Positions 43,837 to 52,254 of a stretch of DNA of 64,000 nucleotides are shown here, piece by piece (position 1 is the first letter of the stretch; the number at the start of each line of letters is the position of its first letter). Under the pieces are notes generated by a model, which saw only the letters and a program-made list of their open reading frames with translations, was not told where the DNA came from and ran no database searches. Made by a program: the position numbers and the translations under genes. Origin of the DNA: VYFG01 sp965248685 (GTDB lineage: Bacteria > Pseudomonadota > Gammaproteobacteria > Arenicellales > Poriferihabitantaceae); contig CBDFKC010000004.1 in NCBI GenBank assembly GCA_965248685.1, forward strand, positions 310,001-374,000, written 5' to 3'.

Positions 43837-44670
43837 TTAGTTACGTCGTGCCAGCAGACGAATCCCCCCAAGTTTGCCAGAAACAAAATGGCGATTTACT
43901 AATTCGTAAAATTCTTCCATGGCAAAATAGGTTGCTTCGTCGTGAACCCGAATGTGGCGGTCGCGGTCTGCCCGATATGCACGCAGTCGCTCGCTGGTAA
44001 AATTCGTCCAGTCGCCTGACAAATCGTCAACCACTTCGAGGGTGAAACCAGCATCGACGAATTCAGACTGGTAGGTTTCCAGATCGGGCAGGTGACTGGC
44101 AAACAGTCCGCTCGCGAGTTCCGCCCGCTCCTGTTCACTGAACACTCCACGGCTATATAAGTCTTCGGTATAAAATGCGCCTCCGCTCGGTAATAGATTC
44201 TGGGAAATTTTTAGCAGTCGATCGCGTTGGGGAATATGGTAAATGGCCAGCCAACTGGTAATTGCATCAAACTGTTGTCGCCGCCAATCATAGGTTAAAA
44301 AGTCACCGCAAATGTGAGTCAAATTATTCGACAGGTTGCAGCGCCGGGTAAGTTCAGCCGCCATTTCGTTTTGATCATGCTGCAATTCCAATGCGGTAAT
44401 TTGCCCGCCGCTGTTCTGCGCCAGGTGACGCGCAGGCCCGCCAAATCCTGAACCGATTTCAAGAACTTTGGAGCGACTGTCGAGGCCAAGTAATTGAATC
44501 GAGCTGTCCACCGCATCTGTGCCGTGATAGTGCATCTGATCGAATGCACTCAACTCTTTTGCGGTGAGGTGGGAGTCCTGTGTCTTGCCCAGTTCACTCA
44601 GTTCGTTGTAGACGCGATCAATATGCGAATACAGTTTCATGGACTTTATATCTACCGCGAGATCTTGCAT
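43837..44670 (-). CDS. SAM-dependent methyltransferase, sarcosine/dimethylglycine-like
   Basis: 277 residues (an internal ATG at 44640 would give 267). Motifs: DQMHYHGTDAVDSSIQLL near 44-61, motif I VLEIGSGFGGPARHLA (about 69-84), TALELQHDQNEMAAEL and the late LAIYHIPQRDRLL. This pattern recalls glycine/sarcosine/dimethylglycine N-methyltransferases and related small-molecule methyltransferases. A betaine-synthesis role would fit the osmolyte theme, but the substrate is not proven. It lies between the liv-type operon and the MFS gene, all on the minus strand. Confidence 0.72.
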   Translation of the reverse strand: MQDLAVDIKSMKLYSHIDRVYNELSELGKTQDSHLTAKELSAFDQMHYHGTDAVDSSIQLLGLDSRSKVLEIGSGFGGPARHLAQNSGGQITALELQHDQNEMAAELTRRCNLSNNLTHICGDFLTYDWRRQQFDAITSWLAIYHIPQRDRLLKISQNLLPSGGAFYTEDLYSRGVFSEQERAELASGLFASHLPDLETYQSEFVDAGFTLEVVDDLSGDWTNFTSERLRAYRADRDRHIRVHDEATYFAMEEFYELVNRHFVSGKLGGIRLLARRN

Positions 44671-44738
44671 GGTTGGTTTTTCGAGGATTAGAACTTAAGT
44701 ATTAGTATGGTTTTTCGCGGATATTATATTCTATTGGA

Positions 44739-45929
44739 TTAATTATCGCCTGGGACGGCAAATCGATGAGCGATCAGATAAAGTGATAACGCAATAAACG
44801 CAACAAACACAAGACAGGGCAGTACCAACTCATAGCCCCCCAACTCCCACACGATGGATCCCAGAAACGGGGCAGATGCCGCTCCGGTAAGGTAGATCAT
44901 CGCGAGGGCGCCAGTCTTTGCACCAAAGTTGTTACCCCCTAAAATATCCCGGGCGATAACCGGCCTGACGATACTTACCATCCCATAGCTGCCTCCAAAC
45001 AAAATGACGAATCCGATCAATAAAGCCGGAGTCGAGGCGCTGCCCATCAATAATAATATCGAACTTCCCATCAAGAGAAAACAGGCGACCGCGATACCAT
45101 GATTGGATACATGGCGTTCGGCCACCATCATCGCCAGCCTACCGGATACCTGCATTGGACCAATAAATGAGGCTGCCATGACCGCGACCTCGGTGTGAAT
45201 GCCGCGATCAAACAATATCGGCAGTAAATGATGGAGCGTCACGCCGTGGAGTAAACCGCCCAAAGCAAAACCCAATCCCAAATACCAGAACTTTGGAGTC
45301 CTGAGAAAAGCGTGTCGAGGCCCCTGGTTCTGTCGGGCGCTGGCAATATCTGTACCGCCAGACCGCTCTATCTGATTGGCGCCAATCCATATTAAAGGTG
45401 TACCAACTGATAGCACAATGATGGCAATAACCTGTAATGCGTTGCGCCAGCCCAGGGCTTCGGACAGACTGTGTGCGGCCGGAAAACTGATACTACTGGC
45501 AAATCCGGCGATCAGGGTAACCAGTATTATTGCCTGTTTTGCCCTACTACCGCGAGCGCGGGTGATGAGGGCGAAACAAGGCTCGTACAGGCAGCCGGCC
45601 AGGGTAAATCCGATTACGCCCCAAACCAGATAAAACTGGGGCAGGGTACTGACAAATGACAGTACGAACAGGCTGATGCCACCCAAAACCGTGCTACTAG
45701 CCATCATCATTGCGCCTTTACCTGCGTCAATTAGACGGCCGGCAAATGGAGACGAAAGTGCCGAGACGAAAATTGCCAGGGTAATGGCGGCAGTTAAATC
45801 TGTCTTGGACCAACCCAGGGCCTGTTCCCACCGCACCAGCATTGCAGGAAATATGTAGAAAAGTCCAGCCCACACCAGGATTTGACCTAGCGCCAGGATA
45901 ATAACAGGCCGATTTTTAGTCATGGACAT
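44739..45929 (-). CDS. Major facilitator superfamily transporter
   Basis: 396 residues when started at MSMTKNRPVII (45929); a longer frame reaches 46016 but its first 29 residues look like leader sequence. Twelve predicted helices. The loop 2-3 motif FAGRLIDAGKGAMMMASS and a matching loop 8-9 segment are seen. It resembles monocarboxylate or oxalate/formate antiporter-like MFS proteins; substrate unknown. The adjacent URC genes allow a nucleobase role, without direct evidence. Confidence 0.85.
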   Translation of the reverse strand: MSMTKNRPVIILALGQILVWAGLFYIFPAMLVRWEQALGWSKTDLTAAITLAIFVSALSSPFAGRLIDAGKGAMMMASSTVLGGISLFVLSFVSTLPQFYLVWGVIGFTLAGCLYEPCFALITRARGSRAKQAIILVTLIAGFASSISFPAAHSLSEALGWRNALQVIAIIVLSVGTPLIWIGANQIERSGGTDIASARQNQGPRHAFLRTPKFWYLGLGFALGGLLHGVTLHHLLPILFDRGIHTEVAVMAASFIGPMQVSGRLAMMVAERHVSNHGIAVACFLLMGSSILLLMGSASTPALLIGFVILFGGSYGMVSIVRPVIARDILGGNNFGAKTGALAMIYLTGAASAPFLGSIVWELGGYELVLPCLVFVAFIALSLYLIAHRFAVPGDN

Positions 45930-46162
45930 TCCAATGGGCTGATCTGATTTATTGTTTTTGACAGGTTTCAAGAAAAACTTGGGTCGGTTATACCAAGCCC
46001 AACACTGGGAATCCACGGCCTTGTTCAGAGGTCGGCATTACCCGGGTCTGGAAACCGTATCGATGGGGCAAAATATGTGTTGAGCAAAGTTACTTTGTCG
46101 GTCGTTGATTGCGAAATCACAAGTGCGCAATATCACTGGTTTAGCTCCACAGGCGACTAATC

Positions 46163-46424
46163 ATGGGTATAGAAAAAATTTCGGTTTATCGGAAATCCCT
46201 CAGTTACGTCTGTGGAGCATGTGCCTGGGGCCGTGGCAATAAGATTGAAACCGGTATATCCACGATTATTACTGTGGATACCGATGCAGGGCAGGTTATT
46301 CGCCACTGACGTTCCGGGATTGGGGGTTACGCCGGATCTGGAATCCCTGGGGAAGCCAGTAGCGGTCTACACCGCCGCTTCTTTAGGCACGGATAAACTA
46401 GTGAAGGTTAATTCACGACCCTAA
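46163..46424 (+). pseudogene. Enolase-superfamily (mandelate racemase-like) gene with large internal deletion
   Basis: The 5' piece (46163-46306) reads MGIEKISVYRKSLSYVCGAC, then AWGRGNKIETGISTIITVDT, the N-terminal capping domain of mandelate-racemase/muconate-lactonising enzymes. It runs directly, out of frame, into a 3' piece (from about 46308) reading DVPGLGVTPDLESLGKPVAV to the TAA at 46422-46424, the extreme C-terminus of the same family. About 280 codons, including all barrel active-site residues, are missing. Such enzymes include hydroxyproline-betaine 2-epimerase, which would fit the betaine theme. The rest of the gap 46017-46162 shows no gene. Confidence 0.75.
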
Positions 46425-47047
46425 CGGGTGCCATAAATGCGGTCGCCGGCATCGCCAAGCCCCGGTAAAATATAGCCGTGATCGTTTAATTGTCGATCGA
46501 CCGCCGCAGTGTAAAGTTCAACATCCGGATGGGCCTGGGTAAACGCTTCGACGCCTTCCGGAGCCGCTAATAAACAGACAAACTTCATCCTGCCCACCCC
46601 ACCCTCCTTGAGCCGGTCGACGGCTGCTATGGCAGAATTTGCGGTGGCAAGCATTGGGTCCACCACAATGGTCAGGCGCTCGGAAATATCTGACGGAACT
46701 TTGTAATAGTATTCCACCGCGGTGAGCGTATCAGGGTCACGATACAATCCCACATGACCTACTCGGGCAGATGGCATTAGTCGCAACAGCCCATCAAGCA
46801 AGCCATTGCCCGCTCGTAGAATCGAAACAAAACAAAGTTTCTTGCCCTCGATTACCGGGGCCTCCATTGTTTCCATCGGTGTTTCGATGGTTTCGCTGGT
46901 CAGTTTGAGATCCCGGGTTACTTCGTAGCCAAGTAACATGGCAATTTCGTTTACCAACTCACGAAAGGTTCGTATTGAGGTGTCCTTACGGCGCATCAAC
47001 GTGAGCTTGTGCTGGATCAACGGGTGATCGACAATATTTATTTTCAT
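46421..47047 (-). CDS. upp: Uracil phosphoribosyltransferase
   Basis: 208 residues from the ATG at 47047, the same length as the E. coli enzyme; a TTG nine bases upstream is less likely. It makes UMP from uracil and PRPP. Motifs: KLCFVSILRAGNGLLDGLLR (about 69-88), the PRPP-binding loop VVDPMLATANSAIAAVDRLK (about 128-147), and the uracil-binding YILPGLGDAGDRIYGT at the end. In the fungal URC pathway this is the step (URC6) that feeds uracil in. Its gene is divergent from the cytosine deaminase cluster, with a shared 160-base promoter gap that holds an inverted repeat CTCTGCA/TGCAGAG (47100-47106, 47140-47146). Confidence 0.95.
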   Translation of the reverse strand: MKINIVDHPLIQHKLTLMRRKDTSIRTFRELVNEIAMLLGYEVTRDLKLTSETIETPMETMEAPVIEGKKLCFVSILRAGNGLLDGLLRLMPSARVGHVGLYRDPDTLTAVEYYYKVPSDISERLTIVVDPMLATANSAIAAVDRLKEGGVGRMKFVCLLAAPEGVEAFTQAHPDVELYTAAVDRQLNDHGYILPGLGDAGDRIYGTR

Positions 47048-47205
47048 TAATCTCAATTACTGGTATCTTTGTTCCAGACTGTACATCAAACCAAGGAACC
47101 TCTGCAAAAATCTTAATTGGTCAATGTGAGTGAGAGATCTGCAGAGATAATCTGTTGGCAGTGGAATTAGCTCTATCTGCCATTAAGGCATTAAATTTTA
47201 TAATT

Positions 47206-47598
47206 GTGAGTCACGATAAATTTCTCGAAATTGCGTATCAAGAGGCCCAACTTGCGGCCCAGGAAGGTGAGCAGCCGGCGGGTGCGGTATTGGTTAAATC
47301 GGGAGAGATCGTTGCCCAAAGTCACGACCACTGCCGCCAACAGAATGATCCGGTTGCGCGGGCCGACCTGGATTGCATTCGCCGTGCCGGCCGAAGAAGT
47401 GATCAAAGTGAGCTGACGTTTTATCTGACCAGCTATCCCAGCATGATAGGTGCGGGTACGATTTTGCAGTTCTCCATTGGGCAGCTGATAGTAGGTTTGG
47501 CGCCAATAGAAACTGACGCGATATCTCTGCTCCAGAATAAGCAGGTACCCATCAGCTTTATACCCCACCAAGGTTGCCAGTCATTAAACAATGAATAG
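47206..47598 (+). CDS. Catalytically inactive cytosine/nucleoside deaminase paralogue
   Basis: About 130 residues from GTG 47206 (an open frame reaches back to 47155). It aligns along its length with the following deaminase: AYQEAQLAAQEGEQPAGAVL against AYREALEGFEQGGVPVGGVM, and LDCIRRAG against TDCLRSAG. Yet all catalytic positions are gone: HGE becomes RAD (ARADLDC) and the zinc-binding PCMMC becomes PSMIG. It therefore cannot bind the catalytic zinc in the normal way. The frame is intact and overlaps the next start by 8 bases (stop TAG at 47596-47598), so it appears to be maintained and translationally coupled. It may act as a subunit or regulator of the active enzyme. Confidence 0.7.
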   Translation: MSHDKFLEIAYQEAQLAAQEGEQPAGAVLVKSGEIVAQSHDHCRQQNDPVARADLDCIRRAGRRSDQSELTFYLTSYPSMIGAGTILQFSIGQLIVGLAPIETDAISLLQNKQVPISFIPHQGCQSLNNE

Positions 47599-48049
47599 TT
47601 CTTCAGATACTGAATTTTTACGCGAGGCTTATCGTGAAGCACTGGAGGGGTTTGAGCAGGGTGGCGTGCCGGTGGGCGGTGTAATGGTAAAGCACGGGGA
47701 AATTGTGGCACGGGGGCGCAACAAACGGGTGCAAGAAGATGATCCGATCATGCACGGTGAAACCGATTGCCTGAGGAGTGCCGGATTACGCGATGATTAT
47801 GCCGAAATAGACCTCTACACTACGTTAAGTCCCTGCATGATGTGCAGTGGCGCTATTGTCCACTTTGGCATCAAACGAGTGGTGATTGGTGAAGACGTGA
47901 ATTTTCCGGGCAACATCGAGTTTCTTGAACAGCATGGCGTTGAGGTGGTGCTAATGGACGATGCAGAATGCAAAGCACTAATGACGCGATTTATCCAGGA
48001 AAAGCCAGAGATCTGGTTTGAGGATATCGCTGGTAACGAATCGGTTTGA
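47591..48049 (+). CDS. Yeast-type cytosine deaminase
   Basis: 152 residues. The catalytic zinc site is HGE (HGETDCLRSAG, about 57-67) and PCMMC (TTLSPCMMCSGAIVHFGI, about 77-94). The C-terminus ends PEIWFEDI, strikingly like the PQDWFEDI end of yeast FCY1, and the segment GEDVNFPGN mirrors FCY1 GENVNFKS. It should hydrolyse cytosine to uracil and ammonia. It overlaps the inactive paralogue by 8 bases and is 12 bases before the BtpA-PRT fusion. Together with upp it would supply UMP to the URC steps. This differs from the E. coli CodA amidohydrolase-type enzyme. Confidence 0.9.
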   Translation: MNSSSDTEFLREAYREALEGFEQGGVPVGGVMVKHGEIVARGRNKRVQEDDPIMHGETDCLRSAGLRDDYAEIDLYTTLSPCMMCSGAIVHFGIKRVVIGEDVNFPGNIEFLEQHGVEVVLMDDAECKALMTRFIQEKPEIWFEDIAGNESV

Positions 48050-48061
48050 GCAGAGGTAAAT

Positions 48062-49456
48062 ATGAACCGGAATGAATTTAAAAAGTTGTTTAAAACCACT
48101 GGTCCGGCTGTGTTGCCAGTGATTCATGTTGTGGATATCACCCAGGTTACACGGAATATTGAGACTGCCCTGAAGCATGGTGCCCAGGGCGTATTCCTGA
48201 TCAATCACGACTTTGATGTCGAACAGTTTTTACCGATTATTCGTGCCGCCCGGAAACAATTTCCCGCGCTCTGGCTCGGGCTGAACTTCCTTGCCGTAAC
48301 CGGTCGTGATGCTTTTCCGATCCTGGTGGATTTGGAAAAACAAGGTTGCCAAATCGACGGATACTGGGCTGATGACGCCCGGATCGATGAATCTCAATCC
48401 CAGGAGGTGCAGCCTGAAGCTGACGAAATATCCCGGGTAAAAGTGCAATGCCATTGGAGTGGAATTTATTTTGGAGGCACTGCGTTCAAGAAACAGCGCT
48501 CGGTGGACCCAGCCGACTATGCCAGTTCCGCTGCCATCGCCGCCGGTCGTATGGACGTTGTTACGACCTCGGGTATTGCCACTGGCCAACAGGCGGAGAT
48601 CGGTAAAATTAGAACATTTCGTAATGCCATCGGCGAAGTTCCACTGGCGCTGGCGTCCGGTGTAACGCCGGAAAATATTGATCAATATGCTGGCGATGTC
48701 GACGCCATACTGGTGGCCACCGGCATTAACCTTATGGGAGATTTCTATAATATCGATCCAGCTCGCCTGGACCAATTGATGCGCCGCTGCCGCAGTTTAG
48801 AGTCGAATCAGTTTGCGCAATCTTCTGATTCCAATGATCGCGACCATCGATGGTATCTGGATAATATGGCTCCCCGTTCCAGAGGTGAGAAATATGCTTG
48901 GCTTGATCCGTCTTCTGCCTATATCAATGCCCGCTCTTTTAACGCCATGCTCGATGATTTACTCGAGCCATTTAGTCCCGAGGAAGTGGATGTGTTGGCA
49001 GGATTCGATGCTGCTGGATTTGTTTTGGGTGCTGGGATGGCGGTTAAATTAGGCAAAGGGTTTTTGACGATTCGAAAGGGCGGCAAGATTCCTGTGGAAT
49101 ATGATGTTGTCGATATGAATAACTATTCAGGCCAGACTCAACAGATGGAGATGCGTAAGCCGGCTTTTGCCCCAGGCACAAGAGTCCTCCTGGTCGACCA
49201 GTGGATAGAAACCGGTGGTACCATGAATGCCGGGGTTGCTCTGGTTGAGCGTCAGGGTGGCGTGGTTGCTGGAATAGCCGCCGTTTGCATCGAAGATAAC
49301 GATGCCTCGCGAACGATGAGAGAAAAATACAAACTGTCTTCTTGCGTCCAATCCGGGTCGGCAATTCAGGATCAGTGCAATCGACAAACCTTGGACAGCT
49401 TCGCAAGTTTCAGTCCGGAACAATGTTTCCCGGATATACCTTTGTCTGGAAATTGA
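48062..49456 (+). CDS. Fusion of BtpA/SgcQ-like barrel and phosphoribosyltransferase domain
   Basis: 464 residues. About 12-245: a TIM barrel of the BtpA/SgcQ type, with TTSGIATGQQAEIGKIRTFR, ALASGVTPENIDQYAGDVDA and VATGINLMGDFYNIDPARLD (about 210-235). About 265-450: a type I phosphoribosyltransferase with an APRT-like GAGMAVKLGKGFLTIRKGGK segment (about 322-341) and PRPP loop VLLVDQWIETGGTMNAGVAL (about 375-394). BtpA-family barrels may act on nucleosides or sugar phosphates. The gene lies 12 bases after the cytosine deaminase and upstream of URC1. A role in salvage or hydrolysis of a (deoxy)ribosyl-pyrimidine intermediate is plausible but unproven. Confidence 0.8.
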   Translation: MNRNEFKKLFKTTGPAVLPVIHVVDITQVTRNIETALKHGAQGVFLINHDFDVEQFLPIIRAARKQFPALWLGLNFLAVTGRDAFPILVDLEKQGCQIDGYWADDARIDESQSQEVQPEADEISRVKVQCHWSGIYFGGTAFKKQRSVDPADYASSAAIAAGRMDVVTTSGIATGQQAEIGKIRTFRNAIGEVPLALASGVTPENIDQYAGDVDAILVATGINLMGDFYNIDPARLDQLMRRCRSLESNQFAQSSDSNDRDHRWYLDNMAPRSRGEKYAWLDPSSAYINARSFNAMLDDLLEPFSPEEVDVLAGFDAAGFVLGAGMAVKLGKGFLTIRKGGKIPVEYDVVDMNNYSGQTQQMEMRKPAFAPGTRVLLVDQWIETGGTMNAGVALVERQGGVVAGIAAVCIEDNDASRTMREKYKLSSCVQSGSAIQDQCNRQTLDSFASFSPEQCFPDIPLSGN

Positions 49457-49714
49457 GCAATGAGTGCAATTGAAGAATTCCGGTTAACCAAATAAAGCAA
49501 CACCACTGCTAAAAGTTAACTAGTCTGGAATCATAAAAGTCGTGTTGGTTCGACTGAGTGACTCTGTAATTCGATAATTCTGATCGATTTATCTGGTTGT
49601 ATTGCGACCTAATATAGAGCAAAAACCTTATTGTGCGCTTTATGGTGACCGATAAAACTCTATATACTTCCTTGTTTGCAGCAAACGTACTGTTATTACC
49701 GAAGGATCCAGACT

Positions 49715-50971
49715 GTGACAGATTCAACCACTAGACCCAAACATATTGTACTTACATCCCATCCAACGGGTGATCAGAAACCGGTTCCAATAAGCTGGGG
49801 CGGTGCCGATGCTAAAGCCAGGGGTCCGGTAATTGCTACCCCGGCGGGGGCTGGTTCGCGCAATACCATCGGGTCTTACTCTGGTTCGTATTCGATTTAC
49901 CGTGCTCTGGCAGTAGCGGCTGGCAGTCTAGATCCGCTGCACAAACCTGACCTGACCAATACTGCACCGGCTATGAAGCTGGGACCATTTGACCAATGGA
50001 CCGACCCGAAAAAAATCGTCTCGTTAGATCCATGGGGACATCTGGTGGGTGCTGAATTCTCCGAGCAGATTGGTCAGGGCATGGATGTGCGACCTACCAT
50101 TGCAGTAACTCGCGCCAGGTTGACGGTTCCGGAGATGCAGCACAGGGACGGATTGACGTTGGAGCCGGATGGAAAGGTGTTGCTTGAGACGGGTGAAGTT
50201 AATGTTATCAAGATTGCGATTGAGCCGGTTTGGTATTTGCCAGGCATTGCGCAACGCTTCAACACCACCGAACATCTGCTTCGACGCTCTTTATTTGAAC
50301 AGACTGGTGGTATGTTTTCTGAGCTCGTTACGCGCCCCGACCTGCATGTCTTTTTGCCGCCTATTGGGGGCATTACCGCCTATATATTTGGTGAAGTTGA
50401 TGCGATTACCGACCCCAGTAAAAGGCTGTCGTGTCGGGTGCATGATGAGTGCAATGGTTCCGACGTGTTTGGCTCAGATATTTGCACCTGTCGTCCCTAC
50501 CTGATACATGGAATCGAAGACGCCGTAAAAACCGCCCAACAAGGCGGTGCGGGACTTATTGTCTATAATCGAAAGGAAGGGCGGGCGTTAGGTGAGGTGA
50601 CCAAATTTTTAGTGTATAACGCGCGCAAGCGACAACAAGGAGGAGATACTGCCGAGCACTATTTCGAGCGCACCGAGTGTGTTGCTGGCGTTCAGGATAT
50701 GCGATTTCAGGAATTGATGCCTGATGTTCTCAACTGGCTCGGCATAACTCAAATAGACCGGTTCGTTTCTATGAGCAATATGAAGTATGACGCTATCGTG
50801 TCTCAAGGAATAACTATTGGAGAACGTGTGCCGATTCCAGATAGTTTGATTCCTGATGATGCCAAGGTTGAAATGGACGCGAAAAAAGCGGCGGGGTATT
50901 TCACTAGTGGTGACGTTCCCACTGCGGAAGAACTAACCGTGTCACATGGGCGTGACTTAAAAGATTATTAG
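49715..50971 (+). CDS. URC1: URC1-like GTP cyclohydrolase II family protein (uracil catabolism)
   Basis: 418 residues from GTG 49715, which has a GAAGGA ribosome-binding site; the longer frame to 49676 is less likely. The RibA-type core (about 230-400) keeps the zinc ligands C246-x10-C257-x-C259 in HDECNGSDVFGSDICTC. The RibA active-site RDEGRGIGL has changed to RKEGRALGE (about 286-294), as expected for URC1/urg1, which works on a uracil-derived nucleotide rather than GTP. An N-terminal extension of about 200 residues is specific to this subfamily. The URC4 gene follows 29 bases later. Known role in yeast: opening the pyrimidine ring after UMP formation. True riboflavin RibA is shorter. Confidence 0.88.
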   Translation: MTDSTTRPKHIVLTSHPTGDQKPVPISWGGADAKARGPVIATPAGAGSRNTIGSYSGSYSIYRALAVAAGSLDPLHKPDLTNTAPAMKLGPFDQWTDPKKIVSLDPWGHLVGAEFSEQIGQGMDVRPTIAVTRARLTVPEMQHRDGLTLEPDGKVLLETGEVNVIKIAIEPVWYLPGIAQRFNTTEHLLRRSLFEQTGGMFSELVTRPDLHVFLPPIGGITAYIFGEVDAITDPSKRLSCRVHDECNGSDVFGSDICTCRPYLIHGIEDAVKTAQQGGAGLIVYNRKEGRALGEVTKFLVYNARKRQQGGDTAEHYFERTECVAGVQDMRFQELMPDVLNWLGITQIDRFVSMSNMKYDAIVSQGITIGERVPIPDSLIPDDAKVEMDAKKAAGYFTSGDVPTAEELTVSHGRDLKDY

Positions 50972-51000
50972 TGAATATGTTTAGTACACCATACTAGAGA

Positions 51001-52224
51001 TTGCCTGCAATATCTGTGTCGTTAAAAAGTCTTTTAAGCGCAGCGGCGGTGCGAAACCGTTGTAATGCAATCGGTGCTGCGGCGACAACTGGAGAAACCA
51101 AATGGTTTCGATATGTGCCGACTCGACTGTCAGATTGTATCGAGATAGTTGCTAACGAATGCCTTGCCAATTATCCGGATCTGAATATTCCCTATCACAG
51201 CCGATGGCGCCATTTCACGGTTGGTGACGTGGACCTGTGGCAACACTACGTCCAGCAAAAACTAGGCGATGTCGACGCTAAAGGTCGAACCCGTAGCGCC
51301 ATCGATCTGGTGTTTGTCAGTGTGTTGCTGGACGCCGGTGCGGGCGATAATTGGCGCTACATCGATCCGGTGACTGGGGTTTGTCTGGAACGCTCAGAGG
51401 GTCTTGCCGCTGCCAGCATTGATTTGTTTTTTAACCACATCGCACGGTTTGAACCCGAGCATGGGTTTGTCGTAGACAGTAAGGCTATTTTGGATTGTAG
51501 CGTCAAGACCATCGAAAATGCTTTCCAGCACACGAATGAGAACCCCCTACTTGGGGTAGAAGGTCGAGTCCAGTTACTCCATGGACTGGCGAATACTTTG
51601 GGGCAACTGTCTTCCCAGGGAATTACCAGACCAGGAAATATCTATGATCTGTTGCTGCTTGAAAGTGAGGATGAGAGCATAGCTGCAGGGGACGTGCTGG
51701 AAATTTTTCTCGAGCTGTTTAATGGGATGTGGCCGAGTGGTTTGGTCCAAGATGCAATTCACCTGGGAGACTGTGGAAGGCATCAATTGTTACAATGCGA
51801 CGACGAAACAAATGGTCTGGTTCCATTTCATAAATTATCTCAATGGCTTACTTATTCACTTCTCGAGCCCCTGCAATGGGCCGGCCTCGAGGTCACTGGG
51901 CTGGATCAGTTGACCGGGTTACCAGAGTATCGCAATGGAGGGTTGTTGCTTGACACTGGTGTTCTGGTCCCGGTAGATCCCGACTTAAACGGTCAACGGC
52001 TGTTGATAGATTCCGAGTCAGTGGTCGAATGGCGGGCGTTGACGGTTTGGCTACTGGATGAGATCGCGGCAGGGGTGCGGGATAAATTTGGAATGACCGC
52101 TGATCAACTTCCTCTCGCCAGTGTGTTACAAGGCGGTACATGGAGTGCGGGTAGAAAGTTGGCAAGAGAAAAAAGATCAGGAAAACCACCGCTTAATCTG
52201 GCAATTGATGGAACGATATTTTAG
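51001..52224 (+). CDS. URC4: URC4/Urg3 (DUF1688) uracil catabolism protein
   Basis: 407 residues from a TTG start next to an AGAGA sequence; GTG 51016 is an alternative. Family marks: SLLSAAAVRNRC at the start, YPDLNIPYHSRWRHF (about 59-73), AIDLVFVSVLLDAGAGDNWR (about 100-119) and RSEGLAAASIDLFF. The DUF1688 family is defined by yeast URC4 and S. pombe urg3, where it is needed, together with URC1, to degrade uracil to 3-hydroxypropionate and urea. The biochemical reaction is not established. The gene ends the + strand run of the URC cluster; a LysE-family exporter follows 30 bases later. Confidence 0.92.
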   Translation: MPAISVSLKSLLSAAAVRNRCNAIGAAATTGETKWFRYVPTRLSDCIEIVANECLANYPDLNIPYHSRWRHFTVGDVDLWQHYVQQKLGDVDAKGRTRSAIDLVFVSVLLDAGAGDNWRYIDPVTGVCLERSEGLAAASIDLFFNHIARFEPEHGFVVDSKAILDCSVKTIENAFQHTNENPLLGVEGRVQLLHGLANTLGQLSSQGITRPGNIYDLLLLESEDESIAAGDVLEIFLELFNGMWPSGLVQDAIHLGDCGRHQLLQCDDETNGLVPFHKLSQWLTYSLLEPLQWAGLEVTGLDQLTGLPEYRNGGLLLDTGVLVPVDPDLNGQRLLIDSESVVEWRALTVWLLDEIAAGVRDKFGMTADQLPLASVLQGGTWSAGRKLAREKRSGKPPLNLAIDGTIF

Positions 52225-52254
52225 GGTTATGGTGATGTGTGAGCTCACTTCAAC

